From assembly GCF_036226745.1 (NCBI RefSeq), contig NZ_CP109013.1:434001-498000 (forward strand): 64,000 nt of DNA. Reading direction: 5' to 3'. The stretch is from Streptomyces sp. NBC_00683. Lineage in GTDB: Bacteria > Actinomycetota > Actinomycetes > Streptomycetales > Streptomycetaceae. The translations under genes and the position numbers were made by a program. The notes beneath the pieces are model-generated. The model did not search any database and was not told where the DNA came from. It saw only the letters and a list, made by a program, of their open reading frames with translations. This document shows, in pieces, positions 58,113 to 64,000 of this stretch; positions within the stretch are counted from its first letter, which is position 1; each line of letters starts with the position of its first letter.

Positions 58113-58781
58113 TCAGGCGAAGTTCACGTCACTGCACAGGAAGTACGTCTGGTCCATGTGCGAGGCCTGCCAGATCGTGTAGACCACGTGCCGGCCGCTG
58201 AGGCCGGAGGTGCTCACCGGGATCTCGTAGTTCTGGCTGGGGCCGTAGCTGCCGGTCTCCGCGACCAGCTGGAGGTCGCCCCAGGTCAGCGGCTGGGTAG
58301 CGGGGTCGAAGCCCTGTTCGGTGACGTAGACCTTGAAGTAGTCGGCGCCGTGGCTGGCCTGGTCGTACAGCTTCACGGTGAAGTCGCCGGCGATGTCCGT
58401 GGTCTTCCAGGCACCCACCGTGTCCAGAGAGTTGTAGCGGCCGCTCTCGGTCCGGCCGCCGCTGCACAGCTGGCCGTCGGGCACCGCTGCCGGGAAGTTG
58501 CCGCCCGAGCCGTTGCGGTACAGCCCGTTCCAGTTCCACATGGCGTTCGGGTCGGCCTGCCACGCCTGCCAGCACATGGGGTCTTCCTGCGCCATGGCAG
58601 GGTTCTGGAAGTCACTGCCCCAGCGAAGCCAGCAACCGTAGTTGCGGGAAGCCGGGTCGATCACGGAACCGTGGGCGTTCGCCGTCCCGGTCCAGGGGAG
58701 CAGGCACAGCAGCGTGGCGACGAACACGCCGCCCAGGCGAAGCACCCAGGTGTCTAACTTGACGCGATCATGACAATTCAT
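58113..58781 (-). CDS. AA10 lytic polysaccharide monooxygenase, single domain, TTA codon
   Basis: A 222-residue secreted protein. The signal peptide ends in 'GTANA', leaving His37 as the first mature residue ('HGSVIDPASRNYGCWLRWGS'). This is the N-terminal copper ligand of AA10 enzymes. The second copper His is probably in 'YDQASHGADYFKVYV', and 'IWQASHMDQTYFLCSDVNF' ends the fold. It oxidatively cleaves chitin or cellulose; no carbohydrate-binding domain is attached. Codon 9 (58755-58757 on the minus strand) is TTA, so expression needs bldA. ATG 58781 has GGAG eight bases upstream. Confidence 0.92.
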   Translation of the reverse strand: MNCHDRVKLDTWVLRLGGVFVATLLCLLPWTGTANAHGSVIDPASRNYGCWLRWGSDFQNPAMAQEDPMCWQAWQADPNAMWNWNGLYRNGSGGNFPAAVPDGQLCSGGRTESGRYNSLDTVGAWKTTDIAGDFTVKLYDQASHGADYFKVYVTEQGFDPATQPLTWGDLQLVAETGSYGPSQNYEIPVSTSGLSGRHVVYTIWQASHMDQTYFLCSDVNFA

Positions 58782-58898
58782 GTTCGATCTCCACCTTCGG
58801 GAGTGGGGGGATTCACCGGCGTGGGAGCGCTCCCGCGCCACTTGGGGCTCTGCCCGGCAGCGCGTGGTTCAAACCAGCCGGGACACGCAGCCAGGAGC

Positions 58899-59054
58899 TC
58901 ACCAGTAGTGGTTGCGGCCGCCGACCGCATGACCCAAGGACCCCAGGAGCCACAGAGCGACCCCGATGACCAGCAGGATGATGCCGATGGTCCACAGGAC
59001 GCCCAGCCCGGTCACCAGGCCGAGGATGAGGAGAATTGCTCCAATAATGATCAT
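58899..59054 (-). CDS. Small hydrophobic protein, 51 aa (DUF6131-like)
   Basis: 'MIIIGAILLILGLVTGLGVL' and 'WTIGIILLVIGVALWLLGSL' form two close membrane helices, ending in 'GHAVGGRNHYW'. GGAGGAAACG stands right before the ATG at 59054. Such proteins (DUF6131 as I recall) are common next to stress and gas-vesicle genes in Streptomyces. The function is unknown. Confidence 0.7.
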   Translation of the reverse strand: MIIIGAILLILGLVTGLGVLWTIGIILLVIGVALWLLGSLGHAVGGRNHYW

Positions 59055-59242
59055 CGTTTCCTCCGCACGTACGGCCCACAGCTCGAAATGGGGGCACTTT
59101 TGAGCATATGCCTGCGGTGACCGCAATGCCCACAACGCACTTTCACTCCGATGCGCCATCCATTCGCCGGCAGCGTATACAGGGAGGGGGCCATTCCTAC
59201 GTGGTGCGCCGTATCCCTGCGTACCAGGGAGAGAAGGCAACG

Positions 59243-60424
59243 ATGAAGGCACTCACCTGGCAAGGGAAGCGCGACGTACGCATCGAGACGATGCCTGATC
59301 CGAAGATCATGGATCCCACGGACATCATCGTGCGCATTACATCTACGGGCATCTGCGGGTCCGATCTGCATCTGTACGAGGTCCTCGGCCCCTATCTCGA
59401 TGCCGGCGACATTCTTGGCCACGAACCGATGGGAATCGTCGAAGAGGTCGGCCCGGCGGTCACCGCGGTTTCGGTCGGCGACCGCGTCGTGGTCCCTTTC
59501 AACGTCTCGTGCGGTACGTGCTGGATGTGTGAAAAGGGCCTGCACTCGCAGTGCGAGACCACGCAGGTGCGGGAGCGCGGTACGGGGGCGTCACTCTTCG
59601 GGTTCTCAAAGCTGTACGGGCAGATACCGGGCGGCCAGGCGGAACTGCTCCGTGTCCCCTTCGGCAACACCTTGCCCGTCAAAGTGCCCCACGGCCCGCC
59701 GGACGACCGCTTCGTCTACCTGTCGGACGTGCTGCCGACCGCGTGGCAGGCGGTCGCGTACGCCGATGTGCCGCCGGGCGGAAGCCTGACGGTTCTCGGC
59801 CTCGGCCCGATCGGTGACATGGCTACGCGGATCGCCCTCCATCAGGGTGTGGAGCAAGTCATCGGCGTGGACCTGGTGCCGGAGCGGCTGGCCAGGTCGC
59901 GCGCACGTGGCGTCATCGCCCTGGACCTGAGGGAGCACGACAACGTGGCGGACGAGATCCGCCGCCTCACCCACGGACGCGGCACGGACGCCGTCATCGA
60001 GGCCGTCGGTATGGAGGCGCACGGAGCGCCCTTCGCCAGGGGAGCCCAACGGATCACGGCACGGTTGCCCGACGCACTGGGCGCCAAGGTCATGGAGCAT
60101 GCCGGCCTCGACAGCATGGCCGCCTTCCACACGGCCGTCGACGCCGTGCGCCGCGGCGGGACCGTCTCCGTCGTCGGTGTCTACGGAGGTGCGATCGATC
60201 CCGTGCCGATGATGACCCTGTTCGACAAGCAGGTCCAGCTGCGCATGGGCCAGGCCAATGTGAGGCACTGGGTGGACGACATCCTCCCGCTGCTCGAGGA
60301 TTCCGACCCCTTGGGCGTCGACAGTTTCGCCACACACCGGCTGCCCCTGGCGGAGGGGCCGCAGGCGTACCGCACCTTCCAGGAGAAGAAGGACGGGATG
60401 GTCAAGACGCTCTTGACCGTCTGA
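59243..60424 (+). CDS. Zinc-dependent alcohol dehydrogenase (formaldehyde dehydrogenase-like)
   Basis: A 393-residue MDR enzyme. Catalytic zinc ligands: Cys in 'TSTGICGSDLHLYE', then 'GHEPMGIVEEVG'. Structural zinc: cysteines in 'VSCGTCWMCEKGLHSQC'. NAD loop: 'LTVLGLGPIGDMATRIA' followed by 'VIGVDLVPERLARS'. The insert 'KLYGQIPGGQAELLRVPF' resembles glutathione-independent formaldehyde dehydrogenase-type enzymes. The substrate is unknown. Its stop is five bases from gvpK, so the two genes run head-on. Confidence 0.88.
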   Translation: MKALTWQGKRDVRIETMPDPKIMDPTDIIVRITSTGICGSDLHLYEVLGPYLDAGDILGHEPMGIVEEVGPAVTAVSVGDRVVVPFNVSCGTCWMCEKGLHSQCETTQVRERGTGASLFGFSKLYGQIPGGQAELLRVPFGNTLPVKVPHGPPDDRFVYLSDVLPTAWQAVAYADVPPGGSLTVLGLGPIGDMATRIALHQGVEQVIGVDLVPERLARSRARGVIALDLREHDNVADEIRRLTHGRGTDAVIEAVGMEAHGAPFARGAQRITARLPDALGAKVMEHAGLDSMAAFHTAVDAVRRGGTVSVVGVYGGAIDPVPMMTLFDKQVQLRMGQANVRHWVDDILPLLEDSDPLGVDSFATHRLPLAEGPQAYRTFQEKKDGMVKTLLTV

Positions 60425-60429
60425 ACCCG

Positions 60430-60708
60430 TCAACTACGCGGCAGGAGTGTCCCCAGCGGCCCCAGGTCGAGGTTGAGGTCCTCGGGCCGCACGCCGTGCT
60501 GCTCGCACAATTCGGTCATGCGCTGGTCGAGCAGCATGAGCGTGGTCCCGATCTCGTCGACCTGCCGATCGGTGAGGTCCCCCTGATCGATGCGGCGAAT
60601 GGCCTGGCGCTCCATCAACTGCCTCAGCAGTTCCACCACGGTCAGAACGAGAGCGACGAGGTCGTGCCCGAGCTGGTCCGAATCCACGTCGACCCTGGAG
60701 GCGGTCAC
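60430..60708 (-). CDS. gvpK: Gas vesicle protein GvpK
   Basis: 92 residues from GTG 60708, which overlaps the gvpS stop as GTGA. 'VALVLTVVELLRQLMERQAI' and 'LGTTLMLLDQRM'-like 'EIGTTLMLLDQRMTELCEQH' with 'VRPEDLNLDLGPLGTLL' are GvpK features. GvpK helps assemble gas vesicles. It is the last gene of the cluster. Confidence 0.92.
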   Translation of the reverse strand: MTASRVDVDSDQLGHDLVALVLTVVELLRQLMERQAIRRIDQGDLTDRQVDEIGTTLMLLDQRMTELCEQHGVRPEDLNLDLGPLGTLLPRS

Positions 60709-60932
60709 AGCGGACCTCCGTCGGCCCAGGGTGACGGGATCCGCTCGTTGACGGACGACAGCAGGGCATGGAGCGACAGCCGTACGAGCGGGACGTCGGC
60801 GATCGCGATCACCAGGTCTCCACTGACCACCACACCGGTTGCCAGCAACCGGTCCAGCAGGTCGACGAGCGGTACGCCGATGGGGCCGGTCAGCGGTTCG
60901 GGATTGTTCCAGGGCACGACGTCGTGCACCAT
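60705..60932 (-). CDS. gvpS: GvpA-fold protein GvpS
   Basis: 75 residues: 'PLVDLLDRLLATGVVVSGDL' and 'VIAIADVPLVRLSLHALLSS' are the GvpA-type alpha/beta hairpin. It is shorter than GvpA and lacks the WWE motif. Position between gvpL and gvpK identifies it as gvpS. It starts four bases after the gvpL stop. Confidence 0.85.
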   Translation of the reverse strand: MVHDVVPWNNPEPLTGPIGVPLVDLLDRLLATGVVVSGDLVIAIADVPLVRLSLHALLSSVNERIPSPWADGGPL

Positions 60933-60935
60933 CCG

Positions 60936-61772
60936 CTACACCTCGCCGACGAAGGAGTAGGGAACCCAGGGCCCCGACAGCTCGATCTGCGCGCCGGTGC
61001 TGTCCTGGAGCGTCCTCGTCAGCGTCTCCAACTCGCCCGACCGGCGTTCCGCGACCAGATACGTCGCGTTGAGCACCTGGACCCGGTGATCGCCGGCCAG
61101 TTCGGGGCTGTGCGGCCGCAGCCTGCGGGCAGCCGCCGCCACCTTCTGGAATTCCGCGTCCACCGTTTCCGCCATGCGGAGAGCCTCTTCCTGTCGCTGT
61201 TCGCGCCGGGCCTGCATTCCCCGTTTGCGGTCCAGATAGGCAAGGCCCGCTCCCGGAGCCGGACGGGCCCGGTCGGCGGGCACGGCCGCACGGCGCGGAG
61301 TGCTGTCCACGTCCTCCGCGGGGCGTTCGGTGTCCTGCGCGGGGCGTTCCGCCGCATAGACCTTGACCCCCCATTCCGAGTGGTCCGCGGTTCGGGCGAG
61401 CGCGGCACGGAAGCGCCCGGCCTCACCGGTGAGCGCCAGCCTGGCCCGCTCCTCGTCGTGGTAGAGGGTGGCCAGCGGCAATGGAACGGTGGGGCAGGCC
61501 GCTGCGGCGGCCGTCACGATGTGGTGATGCGCCCGTGCGTAGCGTTCGAGCTCGACCGTGTCGGACAGGCGTGCCTGCCAGGATTCGTCGGAGAATTCGG
61601 CGGCGCGAACGGTCTGGACGACGGCCGTCAGCTCTCCGAACGGCAGGGTGCGTACCGGTGCGTCCGCAGCGACGCCCGGCAGATGCGCGACCGCGGCCTG
61701 GACCGGGGCCCCGCAAACAGCGAATACGTAGATGGCGTTGCCGTCCGAAGATCCGGCTCCCGACTCCGTCAT
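60936..61772 (-). CDS. gvpL: Gas vesicle protein GvpL (GvpF/L family)
   Basis: 278 residues. 'AIYVFAVCGAPVQAAVAHLP', 'AHHHIVTAAAAACPTVPLPL', 'ATLYHDEERARLALTGEAGR' and 'GVKVYA' mark the GvpF/L fold. 'VLNATYLVAERRSGELETL' and 'ELSGPWVPYSFVGEV' form the C-terminal domain. GvpF/L proteins bind GvpA and act as assembly partners. A Pro/Ala/Arg linker (about 145-180) separates the halves. Confidence 0.92.
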   Translation of the reverse strand: MTESGAGSSDGNAIYVFAVCGAPVQAAVAHLPGVAADAPVRTLPFGELTAVVQTVRAAEFSDESWQARLSDTVELERYARAHHHIVTAAAAACPTVPLPLATLYHDEERARLALTGEAGRFRAALARTADHSEWGVKVYAAERPAQDTERPAEDVDSTPRRAAVPADRARPAPGAGLAYLDRKRGMQARREQRQEEALRMAETVDAEFQKVAAAARRLRPHSPELAGDHRVQVLNATYLVAERRSGELETLTRTLQDSTGAQIELSGPWVPYSFVGEV

Positions 61773-61791
61773 GTGCCTCGGTTCTCCTTGC

Positions 61792-62145
61792 TCAGTGCCT
61801 GGCCGCTGCGTCGTGCCCCGCCGGTAGTTCGTCCGCCTTCGACTCGAGTGCCTCCAGGCGTTCGCGAAGTTCGCGGTTCTCGTCCTGGAGCGCATTGCGG
61901 GCGGCGTGCGAGCTCAGCGCCGGATCCGTCTCCCACCAGTCGATGCCGGCCTTCTTCGCGGTGTCCACGGACGCCACGAACAGACGGAGCCGGATGGTGA
62001 GCAGCTCGATGTCGAGCAGGTCGATCTTGATGTCGCCGGCGATGACGATGCCCTTGTCGAGAACGCGTTCGAGGATGTCGGCGAGGTTGGTCGTCTGAGG
62101 TCCGGGAACCTGGTAACCGCCCTGCATGAGGTCCGCGTCAGTCAC
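61792..62145 (-). CDS. gvpJ: Gas vesicle GvpA-family protein GvpJ
   Basis: 117 residues from GTG 62145. 'NLADILERVLDKGIVIAGDI' and 'KIDLLDIELLTIRLRLFVAS' with 'AGIDWWETDPALS' are GvpA/J features. The C-terminal coil 'LQDENRELRERLEALESKAD' is absent from structural GvpA. By position after gvpZ and before gvpL it is gvpJ, a minor tip or nucleation component. Its start overlaps the gvpZ stop by eight bases. Confidence 0.88.
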   Translation of the reverse strand: MTDADLMQGGYQVPGPQTTNLADILERVLDKGIVIAGDIKIDLLDIELLTIRLRLFVASVDTAKKAGIDWWETDPALSSHAARNALQDENRELRERLEALESKADELPAGHDAAARH

Positions 62146-63229
62146 GGCTGCGCCTCCGGTTTCGGTGCTTCTTCGGCGCGGGGGCCTCCTCCTCGGGCTC
62201 CTCCTCTTCTTCTTCCTCTTCCTCTTCCTCTTCTTCCTCGGGCTCCTCTTCCTCCTCCTCGGGCTCCTCTTCCTCGTCCTCCCACTCACCGTCTTCCTCG
62301 TCGTCGTACTCGTCCTCGGGCTCCTCGCCCTCTTCCTCGTCCTCCTCTTCGCCCTCTTCCTCGTCCTCGGCCTCCTCCTCGGGCTCTTCCTCCTCGGATT
62401 CGGCTTCCTCCCGTTCCACGGCGTCTTCGTGGCTCTCCACGACTTCGCCGTCGCGGATCTCGCCGCGCCAGCCCTCGGGCTCTTCCTCGGTGAGCGTGAC
62501 GTACCGCTGGAAGTGCTTGAAGTCCAGCCTCATACGGCGCCCCTGGGCGCGCCACAGGTTGCCTGTCTTCTCGAAGAACCCCGAGGGGTAGTACTCCACG
62601 ACCAGGACGATCCGCGTCAGCTTCGGAGCGATTTCGTGGAAGCTGACAGCGCCTCGGGTAGTGCCTTTCGCGCCCTCGGAGGTCCAGACGATCCGCTCGT
62701 CGGGCACCTGCTCCTGGACGGTCGCCTTGAAGCTGCGGGACGACGGACCGACCTTGACCTTCCAGTCGCTGGTCACCTCGTCACTCGTCGAGACGTCGCG
62801 CACGCCCTTGGCGAAGCTGCTGAACTTGTCGTACTGCGTCCAGTAGTCATATGCGTCCCGCAGGGACACACCCACATCGAGGACCTCGATGATGCTCGTG
62901 ATCTTGCTGCCGCTGGATTTGCGCTTGCTCTTTCCTCCGCCGAAGGCTTGCTTCGCCTTGTCCACGACGTTGTCCTTGACGCCCTTGGCCTTCTCCGAAA
63001 CGAACGCCTTCACCGGCGATTCGCCCTTCAGGACACGGGAGCCGATCGCGGGAAGCGATCCCCCGTTCTCCGCGATGTCCGTGAGCTGCCCTGTGAGGCC
63101 GGTCAGTTTTCCGCCGGCCTTCTCCGTAAGTTTCTCCACCTGCGCGCTGAGAAAGTTCGACGCTTCTCCGCGGAGTCGGTCCATGCCCGACTCCTCGGCC
63201 TCCGGTTCGTCTCTGTCCGTCCTGGCCAT
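62138..63229 (-). CDS. gvpZ: GvpZ: SRPBCC domain with long poly-acidic tail
   Basis: 363 residues. Residues 15-100 are helical and Lys-rich ('ASNFLSAQVEKLTEKAGGKL'). Residues 108-245 form an SRPBCC/cyclase-like domain ('IIEVLDVGVSLRDAYDYWTQ', 'RIVLVVEYYPSGFFEKTGNL'). Residues 267-350 are almost only Glu/Asp. The end is basic ('PKKHRNRRRSRD'). It corresponds by position to gvpZ of the Streptomyces order gvpOAFGYZJLSK (recalled from the literature). The exact function is unknown; the tail suggests an electrostatic partner for the Lys-rich gvpY end. Confidence 0.82.
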   Translation of the reverse strand: MARTDRDEPEAEESGMDRLRGEASNFLSAQVEKLTEKAGGKLTGLTGQLTDIAENGGSLPAIGSRVLKGESPVKAFVSEKAKGVKDNVVDKAKQAFGGGKSKRKSSGSKITSIIEVLDVGVSLRDAYDYWTQYDKFSSFAKGVRDVSTSDEVTSDWKVKVGPSSRSFKATVQEQVPDERIVWTSEGAKGTTRGAVSFHEIAPKLTRIVLVVEYYPSGFFEKTGNLWRAQGRRMRLDFKHFQRYVTLTEEEPEGWRGEIRDGEVVESHEDAVEREEAESEEEEPEEEAEDEEEGEEEDEEEGEEPEDEYDDEEDGEWEDEEEEPEEEEEEPEEEEEEEEEEEEEEPEEEAPAPKKHRNRRRSRD

Positions 63230-63235
63230 GACTGG

Positions 63236-64000
63236 CTACCTCCGCCGTTCGGTGCGCTTGGACGCGGCTCGCTTTGATGACGCGGCTTTCTTGGCCGGGG
63301 CCTTCTTGGCCGTGGACTTCTTGGCGGGAGCCGACTTCTTGGCCGTGGACTTCTTGGCAGGTGCCGACTTCTTGGCCGTGGACTTCTTCGCGGGAGCCGA
63401 CTTCTTCGCAGCCTTCGTCCCCGCAGCGGACTTCTTCGCCGGGGACGTCTTCTTCGCGGCTGTCTTCTTCGCCGGAGCCGCCTTCTTGGCAGCGGACTTC
63501 TTCGCCGGGGCGGCCTTCTTCGCAGCGCTCTTCTTCGCCGGGGACGTCTTCTTCGCAGCGGCCTTCTTCGCCGGAGCGGCCTTCTTCGCAGGCGCCCGCT
63601 TGGCTGGGGCCTTCTTTTCCGGAGCCTTCTTCGCCGGAGCCTTCTTCGCCGCCGGCTTCTTGGCGGGAGCCTGCTTCGACGGCCGCCGGGAGCCGCGGGA
63701 CCTGCTCGGCTCCGGCTCCTCTTCGTCCTCTTCTCCGGCGTCCTCGTCCTCGAACTCCTCCTCCTCCCCAGGTTCTTCGTCTTCGTACTCGTCCTCGAAC
63801 TCGTCCGGCTCCTCCTCGAACTCCTCCTCTTCTTCCTCGAACTCGTCCTCCTCCCCGGGTTCTTCGTCTTCGTACTCGTCCTCGTACTCCCCCTCGGGTT
63901 CTTCCTCTTCGTCCTCGTACTCCGCCTCAGGCTCTTCCTCTTCGTACTCCTCCTCTTCCCCTTCCTCGCCGCGTTCCGTGAGCCGGGCCGTACGGTCGCT
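63236..64000 (-). CDS. gvpY: GvpY-like protein, acidic block plus histone-H1-like Lys/Ala tail (5' end missing)
   Basis: The frame is open from the right edge of the window to TAG at 63236; 254 residues are visible and the start is outside. From the edge inward it reads 'SDRTARLTERGEEGEEEEYE' and a run rich in Glu, Asp and Tyr ('EYEDEEPGEEEEFE'). Then comes a basic region of repeats such as 'AKKAPAKKTSK', ending 'SKRAASKRTERRR'. The change from strongly acidic to strongly basic makes a polyampholyte. The position before gvpZ with a six-base gap fits gvpY. The Lys/Ala repeats look like actinobacterial histone-like tails, so nucleic-acid binding is also possible. Confidence 0.7.
   Translation of the reverse strand, partial: SDRTARLTERGEEGEEEEYEEEEPEAEYEDEEEEPEGEYEDEYEDEEPGEEDEFEEEEEEFEEEPDEFEDEYEDEEPGEEEEFEDEDAGEEDEEEPEPSRSRGSRRPSKQAPAKKPAAKKAPAKKAPEKKAPAKRAPAKKAAPAKKAAAKKTSPAKKSAAKKAAPAKKSAAKKAAPAKKTAAKKTSPAKKSAAGTKAAKKSAPAKKSTAKKSAPAKKSTAKKSAPAKKSTAKKAPAKKAASSKRAASKRTERRR

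Noticed and set aside
62126..63277. Plus-strand frame coding a very Leu-rich 'membrane protein' opposite gvpZ
   Set aside because: The Leu/Phe/Val runs are the reverse complement of the Glu/Asp tail codons, and the minus-strand gene has family and operon support.
63274..63981. Plus-strand Ser/Trp/Pro-rich frame at the right edge
   Set aside because: It is the antisense of the gvpY Lys/Ala and Glu repeats; the minus frame ends cleanly six bases before gvpZ.

Overview
The window comes from a high-GC actinobacterium, almost certainly a Streptomyces. The evidence is the strong G/C bias at third codon positions, a complete conservon (CvnA-B-C-D), a gas-vesicle cluster in the Streptomyces gene order, a PF04672-type methyltransferase, SpoIIE/PP2C phosphatases, an LAxTG surface protein and rare TTA leucine codons (bldA-type control). 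All assignments were made by reading the sequence; no database search was possible.

Layout. 1-2.4 kb: the end of a MarR/OhrR-like regulator, a small PP2C phosphatase and a lone MASE1 membrane sensor. 2.4-14.5 kb: housekeeping and stress genes. These include an alditol oxidase, a PF04672 methyltransferase, a small Rv0909-like protein, a membrane-tethered sigma factor fused to an extracytoplasmic CAP domain, a FUSC membrane protein, DinB and VOC proteins, an orphan cytochrome oxidase subunit I, a GH25 lysozyme and two dehydrogenases. 14.5-20.3 kb: a disturbed zone. It holds a degenerate 35-36 bp tandem repeat, an atypical TTA-containing MFS exporter, an intact IS5-family element, a frameshifted immunity-like gene, a perfect 23-bp hairpin, two small unassigned or lipoprotein genes and remnants of a second transposase and a zinc-ribbon gene. 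20.3-23.6 kb: small regulators and SRPBCC proteins, including an ArsR-AHSA1 fusion with its own operator.

23.6-30.2 kb is an L-rhamnose catabolic operon: isomerase, fused rhamnulose-1-phosphate aldolase/lactaldehyde dehydrogenase, kinase and a fourth, unexplained sugar-isomerase-like gene. It lies behind a promoter with LacI-like half-sites. No transporter or regulator is in view. 30-36.9 kb: an HIBCH-like hydrolase, a PAS-GAF-PP2C-ATPase sensor phosphatase, an LAxTG surface protein, a phosphatase, a GNAT enzyme and a wHTH-like hypothetical. 36.9-43.3 kb: the conservon signalling cluster (MHYT sensor, CvnA, B, C, D) plus a second, orphan CvnB-type roadblock protein. 43.4-49.5 kb: a methyltransferase, a divergent PadR/hydrolase pair with clear operators, an MpaB-type oxygenase, a MOSC protein that seems to use a CTG start, and a fatty-acid desaturase. 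49.6-54 kb: a translationally coupled SNF2 helicase/SWIM zinc-finger pair. 54-60.4 kb: secreted proteins (phytase-like esterase, TTA-containing amidase, TTA-containing LPMO), an MFS exporter with a palindromic operator, and a zinc alcohol dehydrogenase.

60.4-64 kb: the distal half of a gvp cluster on the minus strand (gvpY-Z-J-L-S-K), cut by the right window edge. gvpZ carries a long poly-acidic tail. gvpY joins an acidic block to a histone-H1-like Lys/Ala tail.

The strongest candidates for under-described biology are the sigma/zinc-motif/TM/CAP fusion, the polyampholyte gvpY/gvpZ pair, the SNF2-SWIM pair and the duplicated roadblock module beside the conservon.
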